A DNA stretch of 15,239 bases from Chitinophagia bacterium (GCA_010021705.1 RGMU01000012.1:1-15239); one strand, 5' to 3'; positions 1 to 8,237 are shown, counted from the stretch's first letter. Numbers and translations: made by a program. The notes: generated from the sequence alone by a model not told the origin.

Positions 1-615
1 GGCATTTCATTCTTAGACCCTAAGTCTGCTACACCTCAGCAAATTCAGCAGTTGGGCTTAGATAAAATAGATGGTGTTTATATAGACAATGTAGTGCCTA
101 ATAGCGGTGCAGCTGTTGCAGGACTAACACATGGCGATATTATCATTGCTATTAATGGTCAAAAAGTGAACGATAAGCCACATTTACAAGAGCAAATAGC
201 CATTTATCAACCCGGTGATAACATTACCGTTACATATAAGCGCAATGGCACAGAATACAAAGCCACAGTAAAACTTACTAATATCAATGGCACTACCGAT
301 ATTCTAAAAGCCGAACAGCCACTAAAAATGCTTGGTGCATCGTTTAAGCAAATGACCCAAAGCGAAAAAGAAAGTTATAATGTAAAAGGTGGTATTATTG
401 TTACAGACCCCGGAAACGGCACCTTAGCCCGCCAAACCAATATGAAAAAGGGCTTTATCATACTCTCTATCAACAACCAGCCCGTGAGCACCCTTGCCGA
501 TTTTTCACAACTCATGGCAAGTAGCTCTAACTTACAAATAGCAGGCTTTCAACCCGGATATGACGGCATGTACTACTTTGAACTGAACAATATAGATGCC
601 CAGCATGATAAATAA
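1..615 (+). CDS. HtrA/DegP (Do-family) serine protease, C-terminal part with two PDZ domains (5'-partial)
   Basis: The reading frame is open from base 1, so this is the end of a longer gene; 204 residues are visible. The first PDZ domain covers about residues 1-95 of the fragment. It has the typical core where 'GVYIDNVVPNSGAAVAGL' is followed by 'GDIIIAING'. A second, more diverged PDZ domain covers about residues 105-200 ('GGIIVTDPGNGTLARQ', then 'GFIILSINNQPV'). Two tandem PDZ domains ending almost at the C-terminus is the Do/DegP/DegQ layout; these periplasmic proteases/chaperones degrade misfolded envelope proteins. The trypsin-like catalytic domain (His-Asp-Ser) must lie upstream of the window and cannot be checked. 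The TTG at 52 is an internal codon, not the start. A strong terminator follows. Another multi-PDZ periplasmic protein is possible but less likely. Confidence 0.85.
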   Translation, partial: GISFLDPKSATPQQIQQLGLDKIDGVYIDNVVPNSGAAVAGLTHGDIIIAINGQKVNDKPHLQEQIAIYQPGDNITVTYKRNGTEYKATVKLTNINGTTDILKAEQPLKMLGASFKQMTQSEKESYNVKGGIIVTDPGNGTLARQTNMKKGFIILSINNQPVSTLADFSQLMASSSNLQIAGFQPGYDGMYYFELNNIDAQHDK

Positions 616-660
616 ATTGCCTAAAGGCTTGATTAAATAGTTTGTGTGTTTCTTAATTAC

Positions 661-688
661 GCCGCCTCATTTTTGGGGTGGCTTTTTT
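661..688 (+). terminator. Intrinsic terminator after the HtrA gene
   Basis: An 8-bp stem (661-668 gccgcctc pairing with 675-682 ggggtggc, with two G-U pairs) encloses a 6-nt loop and is followed at once by six T residues (683-688). It lies 45 bp past the HtrA stop codon. The T run exists only on the plus strand, so it should stop HtrA transcription but not transcription arriving from cdsA on the other strand. The rest of 616-714 holds no gene. Confidence 0.8.
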
Positions 689-714
689 ATGGGGTGGAAA
701 AATTTATTACATAT

Positions 715-1656
715 TTATATTCGTTTTGAATAATAAAACGGTATAAACGGTAAAAATAGTATCAACCATACACAGATGAACAGCAATACTAATCCAAATA
801 CACCGGCAGCAAACAGCATAGAGTCAAAGCGGTCTAAAGCACCACCATGCCCGGGTAGTAAATTGCCGGAATCTTTTACGCCTGCTAAGCGTTTGAGCCA
901 TGATTCAAATAAATCGCCTATAATGCTTGATAAAACCACAATAGGAATAAAAAATATAACTATCCATGTAAACTCCTTTCCCAAATGTGTGCCCAAAGTA
1001 AGGATATAGTATTCGGCAAGGGCTATGGTAGCCAATGCGCCTAAGATAGTACCTTCCCAAGTTTTATTAGGAGAAAGAGATGATAAAGGTCGCTTACCTA
1101 TCCATGAGCCTATCAAATAGGCAAGAGTATCATAAATCCATACAATGGCGATATAAAATAAAGGTTCTGACCAATGTACTTTATGCACAAAGAATATACA
1201 ATATAAAGGTACTTGCAGCCCACAATAGCATAGCAATAACAATATAGATTGGGCAAATAGGCTTAATTTGGATTGAAATTTCACAAATAATAGAAAAATA
1301 AAAAATAATATTAAGGCTACTATAGAAATAAGTGCTAATTCCCATATATTACCGTGCCAGAACATGCTAGGTTCTTCATACGGGTTAGGTTTTCTTGGCT
1401 GATTTAATACCAACATTACACTCACCATAAAAGCAATTCCAATGCCATTAAGCAGGTTGGTAAGGGTAGGCTTCCAGTTTAATGAAGGGAATATTTTTAG
1501 CAAAAGCTGTATAAGCTCTTTGTAGCAAAGCCAGTGTATGGCACTCAGCAATAGCATTAATGCAATATCCCCGCCTAAAAAGCCGGCAAGCATAATAATG
1601 CAAAAAACTATGGCACTAAGTGTTCTTTGCTTCAAAACGGGAATATTAATGGGCAT
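715..1656 (-). CDS. cdsA: Phosphatidate cytidylyltransferase (CDP-diacylglycerol synthase)
   Basis: CdsA condenses CTP and phosphatidic acid into CDP-diacylglycerol, the precursor of phosphatidylethanolamine, phosphatidylglycerol and cardiolipin, in the inner membrane. The 313-residue protein has several hydrophobic segments (about residues 10-50, 65-85, 105-150, 165-185, 200-220, 230-250 and 280-305). The family signature is at residues 252-278: S-W-L-K-R, then K-D-S-G, P-G-H-G-G and D-R-F-D. The only departure I see from the usual pattern is Ala where a larger hydrophobic residue follows GG. Residues 195-205 (SPNKTWEGTI) are also typical of CdsA. Length is slightly above the usual 270-290. 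The ATG at 1654-1656 lies 29 bp after the CPBP protease stop, so the two genes are probably cotranscribed. Confidence 0.95.
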   Translation of the reverse strand: MPINIPVLKQRTLSAIVFCIIMLAGFLGGDIALMLLLSAIHWLCYKELIQLLLKIFPSLNWKPTLTNLLNGIGIAFMVSVMLVLNQPRKPNPYEEPSMFWHGNIWELALISIVALILFFIFLLFVKFQSKLSLFAQSILLLLCYCGLQVPLYCIFFVHKVHWSEPLFYIAIVWIYDTLAYLIGSWIGKRPLSSLSPNKTWEGTILGALATIALAEYYILTLGTHLGKEFTWIVIFFIPIVVLSSIIGDLFESWLKRLAGVKDSGNLLPGHGGALDRFDSMLFAAGVFGLVLLFICVWLILFLPFIPFYYSKRI

Positions 1657-1685
1657 TAATGAATATTTAGAGGGTTATGTATGGG

Positions 1686-2615
1686 TTATGGCTGCGAGGT
1701 ATTATTATCGGAATTTTCTAAAGGTAAAACAGGGTTGAAGGGCGATTTACTTTTCTCTATCAACATCATTAATATAGCACCTGTAGCCACCGTAACCAGC
1801 AAAAAACCTATTTTTAGCCATTGATTGTTATCTAAGGTATTTAAGAAAGAGAGGTTTTTTTGATAATATTCACCTAAAATTTGAACGCTGTTAAAGCAAG
1901 CATGGGCAAGCATACTGCACCACAACGAGCCTGTGTTATAATAAATAAATGCCAATAACATGCCGGCTATCAAAATAGAAGGCAGGCTATAGAGGCTGCT
2001 ATGTGCCACTGCAAACACCAACGAGCTAAAAAAAATGGGCACAAAGGCATTTCCGCCCAAGCGTACACTCATGCGCAACAATAATCCTCTAAAGAAAAGC
2101 TCTTCGCTAACGGCAGGCAAAATAGCCATTACTACCACTAAACGCGTTAGGTCGGCTGGGGACTGCATTTGCAATAAATAACCCATTGACTGCTGTATTT
2201 CTTTTTCAGAATTTTTAACAGACGGACTAAAAGGCATTCGGCTTACCAATACCTGCAATTCTCCCAATACGGGTATAGACACAAGTAATAGCAATGGGGC
2301 TAAGATAAGCACTATACCATTTTTGGGGGGCTTAAAACCTATGTATGCTGCCGCTTTGGGATGCGACAGATAGGCAAACAGCAAAGACGGTATAAAAAAC
2401 ATGCTTAGGTTCATTATACCCGATGCTATTACGCTTAAAGATATAATGTAAGGCGTTGAACGCATTTCAGGGTGCGAAATGATGTGATAAGGAACACCCG
2501 TAAACAGCGGAAATAAGGTAGAAACAGCCGTTTGACCCAAGTAGGCAACAATAAATAGCAGCGAAATGAGCATTATAAGCTGTATGCCCTTGCTGTATGT
2601 AATCAGATAATTCAT
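1686..2615 (-). CDS. CPBP-family (Abi/Rce1-like) intramembrane metalloprotease
   Basis: A 309-residue polytopic membrane protein with the CPBP motifs in order. Motif 1 is EELFFR (Glu171, Glu172, Arg176). Motif 2 is FAVAH (Phe201, His205). Motif 3 is HACFN (His238, Asn242). In Rce1-type proteases these Glu and His residues form the metal/catalytic centre, so the protein is predicted to be active. Hydrophobic stretches are near residues 12-35, 55-85, 100-120, 155-180, 190-230 and 265-290. The substrate is unknown; bacterial relatives have been linked to protein processing and bacteriocin self-immunity, but nothing here indicates a bacteriocin. It sits 31 bp downstream of the S9 peptidase and 29 bp upstream of cdsA. 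A perfect TAnnTTTG box 7 nt before the ATG suggests its own promoter. Confidence 0.9.
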   Translation of the reverse strand: MNYLITYSKGIQLIMLISLLFIVAYLGQTAVSTLFPLFTGVPYHIISHPEMRSTPYIISLSVIASGIMNLSMFFIPSLLFAYLSHPKAAAYIGFKPPKNGIVLILAPLLLLVSIPVLGELQVLVSRMPFSPSVKNSEKEIQQSMGYLLQMQSPADLTRLVVVMAILPAVSEELFFRGLLLRMSVRLGGNAFVPIFFSSLVFAVAHSSLYSLPSILIAGMLLAFIYYNTGSLWCSMLAHACFNSVQILGEYYQKNLSFLNTLDNNQWLKIGFLLVTVATGAILMMLIEKSKSPFNPVLPLENSDNNTSQP

Positions 2616-2622
2616 CTGCGGG

Positions 2623-2630
2623 CAAAGTTA
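2623..2630 (-). promoter_or_regulatory. Candidate promoter -7 box (TAACTTTG) for the CPBP gene
   Basis: The minus strand reads TAACTTTG, a perfect match to the Bacteroidota -7 consensus TAnnTTTG, ending 7 nt before the ATG at 2615. No clear TTTG -33 box is present at the usual distance. If used, the mRNA would have a leader of only a few nucleotides and would let CPBP and cdsA be expressed apart from the upstream peptidase gene. Confidence 0.4.
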
Positions 2631-2646
2631 GCCACAAATTGTGCTA

Positions 2647-4797
2647 CTATTTTAAGTATAGGTTGAAATAATCCGTTATTTTTTGCATAAGATGTACGCG
2701 GTCTTTGCCACGCACATTGTGTTCATGCCCCGGATACACAAAATAGTCCACTTGCACCCCTTCGTCCACGCACTTTTTCAAAAAAGCAAGGCTATGCTGC
2801 CACACCACCACATCATCGCTTGTGCCGTGTATTAGCATTAGTTTACCTTGCAGGTTTTTAACTTTATCCATTAAAGCTGCTTTTTTGTAGCCATCGGGGT
2901 TTTCTTGCGGTGTTTGCATATAGCGTTCGGTGTACATTACTTCATACATACGCCAGTCTAATACCGGTCCTCCGGCAACTGCACAGGCAAACGTACCCGG
3001 ATATTTAAGCATGAGTGATGTGGTCATAAAGCCGCCATAGCTCCAGCCGTGTAAGCCCATGCGTTTTCCATCTACGTATTTTTGCTTTTTAAGGTATTCC
3101 ACGCCTTGCATTTGGTCTGCCATCTCCACCTCGCCCAATTTGCAGTAAGTAGCTTGTTCAAAGGCTAGCCCCCTGTTCCAGCTACCGCGCCCTTCCATGC
3201 AAAAGACTATGTAGCCTTGCTGCGCCATATATTCATACCACAAATTACCACTTTCAGGAAACGCATTGTGCAACAACTGTACATTCGGTCCATTATACAA
3301 ATACACTATCACCGGATATTTTTTGGTACTGTCAAAGCCTATGGGTAAGATAAGCCTGCCATATAGCTTAGTGGTGTTATCGGCAGCCGTAAGGGTAATA
3401 TTTCTTATTTCAGGGCGGTTATATTCGGCTAATGGATTGGGTGCTTTAAGGATTTGTGTAGAAAAATTACCGTTAACGGCTCTTATGTAGCAGTTGCGGG
3501 GCGTTCCTTCGCCCTGATAGGCATCGTATATATATTTGCCGTCATCTGTTATTAAGGCACCGTGCATACCCGCACCTGCGTCTATGCGGTCTACCGCAGA
3601 ACCGCCATTTAACGCTGCTTTATAAATGTGTTTTTCTAATGGACTTTCTTTAGATGCCGTAAATATCACTTCCCCCTCGTCTTTGTTAAATCCTAAAAGT
3701 TCATTTACAACCCACTCGCCTTTGGTAACTTGGTTTAGTTGCTTACCGTCTATATTGTAAACATACAGGTGGTTATAGCCGTCTTTTTCGCTTTGCCATA
3801 TAAAGCGGTCATTGCTGCCCGGTAAAAAGGTAAGCGGGTGCGTGGGGTGTACATATTTTTTGCTAAATTCTTCAAAAAGGGTTTTAACTTTTTCTCCGGT
3901 AGCTACATCATATTGATTCAATAAAAGATGGTTTTGTGCCCGGCTAAGAATACCTATATAGATATATTTTTCGTCAGGACTCCACGTTACGCAGGTTAAG
4001 TAGTGGTCTTTATGCTTTTCTCCGGTGCGCAGGGTAACACTATTGCCATTGGAAGGGTTATACACCACAAGCGTTACTTGGTGAGACGTATCGCCAGCCA
4101 TGGGGTATTTTACAAGGTCGGCACGGGCAGGTATTGCGTCCCATTTCACTACCGGATAGTCTTTTACCATCGTTTGGTCCATACGGTAATAGGCTAATAA
4201 TGTGCCTTCCGGAGACCAAAATATGCCTTTGTCTATGCCAAACTCATCGCGGTGTACAGGCTTGCCGCAAACTATATTTTTATTACTTTCATTGCTAACT
4301 TTTATATGCCCTTGCCGTTTGTCAAAATAATAAACGTTATTTTCAACTGTATAGGCAATTTTATTACCTTTCATTACCATAATATTCTCTGCACCGGCAG
4401 GGAGTGTGGCTGTAAGTTCCCATGAAAAACTGTTGATATTTAGTGTACCGGTAACAACGCTACTTCCGTTAACAAAATAAGCCGTATTAGTAGTTATCCA
4501 TTTTAAGGCAGGCGGTGCGGTAAGTTTGGCATCCAACGGATAAATGCCTTGAGGAATGGTATATTCCTTATTGGTCATATCGCCTTCATAGTCGGTTACT
4601 TTCCATTGGTCGTTATCTATTTGCCAAAAGCGGTTAGTGCCCGGCTGCCACATAGGGGCTTTAATATTTTTAACGGCTAAGGTGGTAGCCATGCCGTTGG
4701 TGGCTTCTGCTATAGTAAACAGCTTTTGCTGGGCTTGGGCTAAAACAGCCATACACAATGCAAGCTGCACTGTGATAAACACAAATTTTAAGCGCAT
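2647..4797 (-). CDS. S9B-type prolyl oligopeptidase / dipeptidyl peptidase IV-like serine peptidase, exported
   Basis: A 716-residue protein with a Sec signal peptide (about residues 1-22, cleavage near AQA-Q), so periplasmic or surface-exposed. Residues about 50-460 form the DPP IV beta-propeller and about 465-716 the alpha/beta-hydrolase domain. The nucleophile is Ser586 in GWSYGGF. Asp661 (HGTSDD) and His693 (YPGHEHN) complete the triad by comparison with DPP IV. The acidic pair Asp184-Glu185 (HRDEFG) lies where DPP IV carries the two Glu residues that hold the substrate N-terminus, which favours removal of X-Pro or similar dipeptides from peptides. The exact specificity is inferred. Length is normal. 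It is the first gene of a row that continues with the CPBP protease and cdsA. Confidence 0.93.
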   Translation of the reverse strand: MRLKFVFITVQLALCMAVLAQAQQKLFTIAEATNGMATTLAVKNIKAPMWQPGTNRFWQIDNDQWKVTDYEGDMTNKEYTIPQGIYPLDAKLTAPPALKWITTNTAYFVNGSSVVTGTLNINSFSWELTATLPAGAENIMVMKGNKIAYTVENNVYYFDKRQGHIKVSNESNKNIVCGKPVHRDEFGIDKGIFWSPEGTLLAYYRMDQTMVKDYPVVKWDAIPARADLVKYPMAGDTSHQVTLVVYNPSNGNSVTLRTGEKHKDHYLTCVTWSPDEKYIYIGILSRAQNHLLLNQYDVATGEKVKTLFEEFSKKYVHPTHPLTFLPGSNDRFIWQSEKDGYNHLYVYNIDGKQLNQVTKGEWVVNELLGFNKDEGEVIFTASKESPLEKHIYKAALNGGSAVDRIDAGAGMHGALITDDGKYIYDAYQGEGTPRNCYIRAVNGNFSTQILKAPNPLAEYNRPEIRNITLTAADNTTKLYGRLILPIGFDSTKKYPVIVYLYNGPNVQLLHNAFPESGNLWYEYMAQQGYIVFCMEGRGSWNRGLAFEQATYCKLGEVEMADQMQGVEYLKKQKYVDGKRMGLHGWSYGGFMTTSLMLKYPGTFACAVAGGPVLDWRMYEVMYTERYMQTPQENPDGYKKAALMDKVKNLQGKLMLIHGTSDDVVVWQHSLAFLKKCVDEGVQVDYFVYPGHEHNVRGKDRVHLMQKITDYFNLYLK

Positions 4798-4834
4798 GTA
4801 ACTTTAAGAATAATATTGCTATTAATTAAGAATG

Positions 4835-4842
4835 CAAACTTA
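4835..4842 (-). promoter_or_regulatory. Candidate promoter -7 box (TAAGTTTG) for the S9 peptidase gene
   Basis: The minus strand reads TAAGTTTG, a perfect TAnnTTTG match, 37 nt before the ATG at 4797, within the 86-bp gap after the ABC gene. No good TTTG -33 box is seen. It implies a short leader of about 30 nt and independent transcription from the ABC ATPase gene. Confidence 0.4.
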
Positions 4843-4883
4843 TAAACAATAGCTTGAATTAAGAATATTTACCTTCATTTACA

Positions 4884-5747
4884 CTATTTTACTTCATACT
4901 TACTCACAGTTTCTATAAAAATGTCGTTCATATTAGGTATAACCTCCTGCAAGCCGGTTAAGGAAATGTGAGGTAGCAGGCTGGCAATAAGCTCGTTAAT
5001 GGTGCTGCTGTTGTTTAGCTTTACTTTAAGTTGATTGCCGGTTAATGCCTGTTGGGCTTCGGTTATGTTATGCGCTAAAATTTGGCACGGAAGCGAAGCA
5101 GGAACAGTGCCGGAAGAATAGGATATAAGGTAAGTACCGGTGCGGTGGTTGTTTCTTATTTCCGTTACCTCACCGTCTAATATTTTGTTAGCCTTGTATA
5201 GTAACGCAATAGAGTTGCATAGTTCTTCTACGGTTTCCATGCGGTGGGTAGAAAAGATAATAGTTGCTCCTTGCTTATGAAGGTTTAATATTTCATTTTT
5301 GATAATTTCGGCATTCACGGGGTCAAATCCGGTAAACGGCTCGTCAAGTATAATTAGCTCCGGCTCGTGAATTATGGTCGCAATAAACTGTGCTTTTTGT
5401 TGCATACCCTTAGACAGTTCTTCAATTTTTTTATGCCACCAGCCTTCTATTTCCAATTTTTTGAACCAACCCACAGTTTTGCTGACTGCATCGGCACGTG
5501 AAAGCCCCTTTAAGCGCGCTAAGTAAACAATTTGCTCGCCTATTTCCATTTTTTTATACAGCCCTCTTTCTTCGGGCATGTAGCCTATTTGGGCAATGTG
5601 AGACGGTTGTAGCTTTGTACCATTAATGCGCACTTCACCGCTATCGGGGGCAGTGATTTGGTTAATAATGCGAATGAGCGATGTTTTACCCGCACCATTA
5701 GGACCTAATAGCCCAAATATTTGCCCTTTTTCAATAGTCATACTCAC
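4884..5747 (-). CDS. ABC transporter ATP-binding protein (ABC-2/NatA-like), N-terminally short, without an adjacent permease
   Basis: This is the ATPase subunit of an ABC-2-type exporter. All motifs from Walker A onward are intact: GPNGAGKTS (residues 15-23, Lys21), YMPEERGLY in the Q-loop region, LSKGMQQ signature (111-117), IILDEPFTGFD Walker B/D-loop (132-142) and the switch His168. A C-terminal extension of about 100 residues ends in MNDIFIE, as in this subfamily. The start is abnormal. The frame runs from GTG 5747 (or ATG 5741), and homology begins only at 'VSMTIEKGQ'. The first ~20 residues of the fold, including the A-loop aromatic that stacks on adenine, are missing. Upstream codons in frame give no start and no ABC-like sequence before the stop at 5808-5810, and the other two frames are no better. 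The usual permease gene is also absent; the next gene is a peptidase. It may be decaying, or it may serve a distant permease. Confidence 0.85.
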   Translation of the reverse strand: MSMTIEKGQIFGLLGPNGAGKTSLIRIINQITAPDSGEVRINGTKLQPSHIAQIGYMPEERGLYKKMEIGEQIVYLARLKGLSRADAVSKTVGWFKKLEIEGWWHKKIEELSKGMQQKAQFIATIIHEPELIILDEPFTGFDPVNAEIIKNEILNLHKQGATIIFSTHRMETVEELCNSIALLYKANKILDGEVTEIRNNHRTGTYLISYSSGTVPASLPCQILAHNITEAQQALTGNQLKVKLNNSSTINELIASLLPHISLTGLQEVIPNMNDIFIETVSKYEVK

Positions 5748-5790
5748 TTTATTGTATGGCGGAATTTTGCATTGACAAAAGCAAACAACA

Positions 5791-5988
5791 ATGCAAACAA
5801 GACAACGTTACAAAGTATTTGGTATGCGGCTTACACCGTCAGAGAATACGGTTTATGAGTACATTCATCAAGGGTATTCCTGCCTACAAATTGCTGAGAT
5901 GCTCCACATTAGCATAGGCACTTTATATAACTACCGTAAGAGTATTATGTCTAAAAAAGGAAAAGAATATTTGAAGAAGCAGGCGTAA
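5791..5988 (+). CDS. Small stand-alone LuxR/GerE-type helix-turn-helix protein
   Basis: A 65-residue ORF that is almost only a LuxR-type HTH. 'RLTPSENTVYEYIHQGYS' matches the first two helices ('LTpREreVl.li..G.s'), and 'IAEMLHISIGTLYNYRKSI' matches the turn and recognition helix. No receiver, PAS or other sensor domain is present, and the upstream frame closes at a TGA 18 bases before the ATG, so it is not the visible tail of a longer ORF. The C-terminus is Lys-rich. It is divergent from the truncated ABC gene (43 bp apart) and convergent with rhlE (10 bp between stops). It could be an autonomous DNA-binding regulator, or a remnant of a response regulator captured in a rearrangement. Its targets are unknown. 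Confidence 0.65.
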   Translation: MQTRQRYKVFGMRLTPSENTVYEYIHQGYSCLQIAEMLHISIGTLYNYRKSIMSKKGKEYLKKQA

Positions 5989-5998
5989 CAGTATTTTT

Positions 5999-7192
5999 CT
6001 AAAACTTCTTACGCTTTTTCTTCTTAGGCTTTTCAAAGCTGTTTTTTGTGGGCGGGGGAGCACCTAATGCCTCCGGCAGGGCAATGCGGGGCACTGTATT
6101 TTGGAGTACTTGCTCAATTTTGTTAAACTTATATTGTTCTGATTCCCCTACAAAGGTATAGGCTGTGCCTTTAGTGGCAGCACGCGCTGTTCGCCCAATG
6201 CGGTGGATATAATCTTCGGCATCGTGGGGTATGTCGTAGTTGATTACAAGCTCTATATCGTCTATGTCAATGCCGCGGCTTAAAAGGTCAGTAGCTACTA
6301 ATATTTTTGTGCGTTTACTCTTAAAATTTTGCAATATTTGCTCTCTTTCGGCTTGTTCTAAGTCGCTTGAGATGTAGCTTACTGGCATATTGGCATTTTT
6401 CAGGGCTATATACAGGTTTTTTACCTGTATCTTGCTACTACAAAAAATAAGTATGCAACCATATTGCCCCAAAGATAATAAGTGCGTGGCTAAAGCTACT
6501 TTTTGGTGGTCGTACACAAAAAACACGCCTTGCGTTATAAGCTCCGGAGCTTTGGATAAGGCAATGTTAATTTCTACCGGCTGCTTTAGTATGCTATTGG
6601 CTAACTTACGCATTGCCGGGGGCATGGTGGCTGAAAAGAGTAAATTTTGCCTTTGCTGGGGTAAATGGCTGATAATCTTTTGAATATCCTCAAAAAATCC
6701 CATGTCTAACATACGGTCTGCCTCATCTAAAATAAAGTATTTTATACCGTCCCAATTCACATAGCCCATGTTTAAGTGGGCTATAATGCGCCCCGGAGTA
6801 CACACTATAATATCTGCTCCCGATACAAGGGCTTTACGCTCCGCAGCAAAAAGGTTGCCGCTACCACCACCATATATGGCAATGGCACTAATAGGCGTGT
6901 AGTAGGTTAGCCCTTCTATGTTTTGGGATATTTGTTGGGCAAGCTCACGCGTGGGTACAATAATCAGCGTGCTTGTTTTGTGGTTGTCATGGGGCATGGT
7001 AAGTAACCGCTGCAAAACCGGTATAAGAAATGCTGCCGTTTTGCCAGTTCCCGTTTGTGCTGCGGCTATAAGGTCGTTGCCGGCTAATATGGCGGGTATC
7101 ACTTTTTCTTGCACGGGTGTGGCTGTGGTATAGCCCATAGACTCTATGCCTTCCATCAGGCTGTCATCTAAATTGAATGCTCTAAATTCCAA
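5999..7192 (-). CDS. rhlE: DEAD-box ATP-dependent RNA helicase, RhlE type
   Basis: A 397-residue helicase with every core motif: an upstream Phe and Q-motif (Phe6, 'ATPVQ' near 24-28), motif I AAQTGTGKT (44-52), PTRELAQ (80-86), TPGR (132-135), DEAD (156-159), SAT (187-189), RGIDI (306-310) and HRIGRTAR (330-337). The tail is short and basic, ending in KKKRKKF, consistent with non-specific RNA binding in RhlE-like proteins, which act in ribosome assembly and RNA decay. The start is TTG at 7192: the frame closes at a stop two codons upstream, and the next ATG (codon 13) would remove Phe6 of the Q-motif region. A weak promoter-like pair is present upstream (minus-strand TTTG at 7244-7241, TATCTTTA at 7218-7211, one mismatch to consensus). 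The symbol rests on family resemblance; close paralogues are common in Bacteroidota. Confidence 0.92.
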   Translation of the reverse strand: MEFRAFNLDDSLMEGIESMGYTTATPVQEKVIPAILAGNDLIAAAQTGTGKTAAFLIPVLQRLLTMPHDNHKTSTLIIVPTRELAQQISQNIEGLTYYTPISAIAIYGGGSGNLFAAERKALVSGADIIVCTPGRIIAHLNMGYVNWDGIKYFILDEADRMLDMGFFEDIQKIISHLPQQRQNLLFSATMPPAMRKLANSILKQPVEINIALSKAPELITQGVFFVYDHQKVALATHLLSLGQYGCILIFCSSKIQVKNLYIALKNANMPVSYISSDLEQAEREQILQNFKSKRTKILVATDLLSRGIDIDDIELVINYDIPHDAEDYIHRIGRTARAATKGTAYTFVGESEQYKFNKIEQVLQNTVPRIALPEALGAPPPTKNSFEKPKKKKRKKF

Positions 7193-7252
7193 AAAAGGTT
7201 AATTTGGGTATAAAGATAGCTTAAATAAGTTGTGTTTGCTCAAATAAGAAAA

Positions 7253-8233
7253 TTACCTTACCGTAGCTTCAATGACCCACAGCGAAACGCCGCCTATCAA
7301 TATCCATAGTAGTATGCCCTGCAAAATGGGCTTAATGCCTACATTCTTTATGGCTTGTATAGACAGTCCGCTACCGATTAAAAATAGCGTGGCTGTAAGC
7401 CCTTTTCTGCCTGCCAAAAATACCCACTTAAATAATGTTTCGCCACCTATTTTGTTGGTTAGCATGGGTACATGAAGCGGTAAATAAGTGGCAACTATAA
7501 TGGCTAATACAAAGTAAAATATGAAATAAGGTATTTTAATCTTTCCTTTGCTTTTTTGAAAATAAGAAGTAATAAGTGAAAGAGGTATTATCCACAACGC
7601 CCTTTCTAACTTTATGGTAGTAGCTATTTCAACCGCTTTTTCACTGTATTTATTGGCTGCACCTACCACTGAGCTGGTGTCATGTATAGCAATGGCGCAC
7701 CATGTACCAAACTGCTGGTCAGACAACCGGAGTAAATGACCCAAAGGTGGAAATATTAACAATGCTATAGAGTTTAGCAAAAAAATTGTAGCCAAAGATA
7801 CGCTTATTTGCTGGTCATTGGCTTTAATAATAGGCGCAATGGCTGCAATGGCACTCCCCCCGCATATTGCAGTGCCATTGGAAATTAGCATAGACGTATT
7901 GCGCTCTATTTTTAATTGTTTGCCTATCCACCAGCCTGCTGCCAGGGTAATGGCTATGGTAAAAATGGTGAACAACAAGCCCTGCTGCCCGGCTTGCATG
8001 GCATGTTCAAAGTTCATGTTAAAGCCCAAACACACCACCGATATTTGCAATAGTAGCGTGGTTGCTTTTTTGTTTAAAGCTATAAAAGGGTTGCCTAAAA
8101 CAAGTGCCGTAGCCAATCCTAATAGCAGTGCAATGGGTGGATCTATGAATGGCGCAATAAGCGAACCGGCAAATAATAGAATAAATACTATCTTTCGTGT
8201 TTCTTCTGTAATTTTTAAGAAGCCGTTGTTCAT
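7253..8233 (-). CDS. YeiH-family (UPF0324) putative sulfate exporter, polytopic membrane protein
   Basis: A 326-residue protein that is hydrophobic throughout, with about nine to ten membrane segments. The family signatures are present: 'LGNPFIALNKKATTLLLQ' (41-58), 'SNGTAICGGSAIAAIAPI' (118-135) and 'AIHDTSSVVGAAN' (182-194). The last two look like the two halves of an internal repeat with a small-residue-rich re-entrant loop. The family is annotated as putative sulfate/sulfonate exporters, but direct proof of substrate is thin. The ATG at 8233 lies 18 bp from the divergent gene start. A perfect TAnnTTTG box ends only 4 nt before this ATG. Confidence 0.88.
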   Translation of the reverse strand: MNNGFLKITEETRKIVFILLFAGSLIAPFIDPPIALLLGLATALVLGNPFIALNKKATTLLLQISVVCLGFNMNFEHAMQAGQQGLLFTIFTIAITLAAGWWIGKQLKIERNTSMLISNGTAICGGSAIAAIAPIIKANDQQISVSLATIFLLNSIALLIFPPLGHLLRLSDQQFGTWCAIAIHDTSSVVGAANKYSEKAVEIATTIKLERALWIIPLSLITSYFQKSKGKIKIPYFIFYFVLAIIVATYLPLHVPMLTNKIGGETLFKWVFLAGRKGLTATLFLIGSGLSIQAIKNVGIKPILQGILLWILIGGVSLWVIEATVR

Positions 8234-8237
8234 AGCT

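Noticed and set aside
5772..5777. ttgaca as a sigma70-type -35 box for the HTH gene
   Set aside because: Bacteroidota primary sigma factor uses TTTG/TAnnTTTG rather than TTGACA, and no partner -10 box is present at 17 bp.
5748..5810. A possible frameshift hiding the missing N-terminus of the ABC ATPase
   Set aside because: All three minus-strand frames were read by eye; one gives a 7-codon ORF ending in TAA, another a hydrophobic stretch ending in TGA, and the in-frame one is Cys/Val-rich. None resembles an ABC N-terminus, so truncation is preferred.
4884..5988. Toxin-antitoxin or defence module made of the HTH protein and ABC ATPase
   Set aside because: The genes are divergent, no toxin domain is seen, and the ATPase belongs to an ordinary exporter subfamily; an incomplete exporter locus is simpler.
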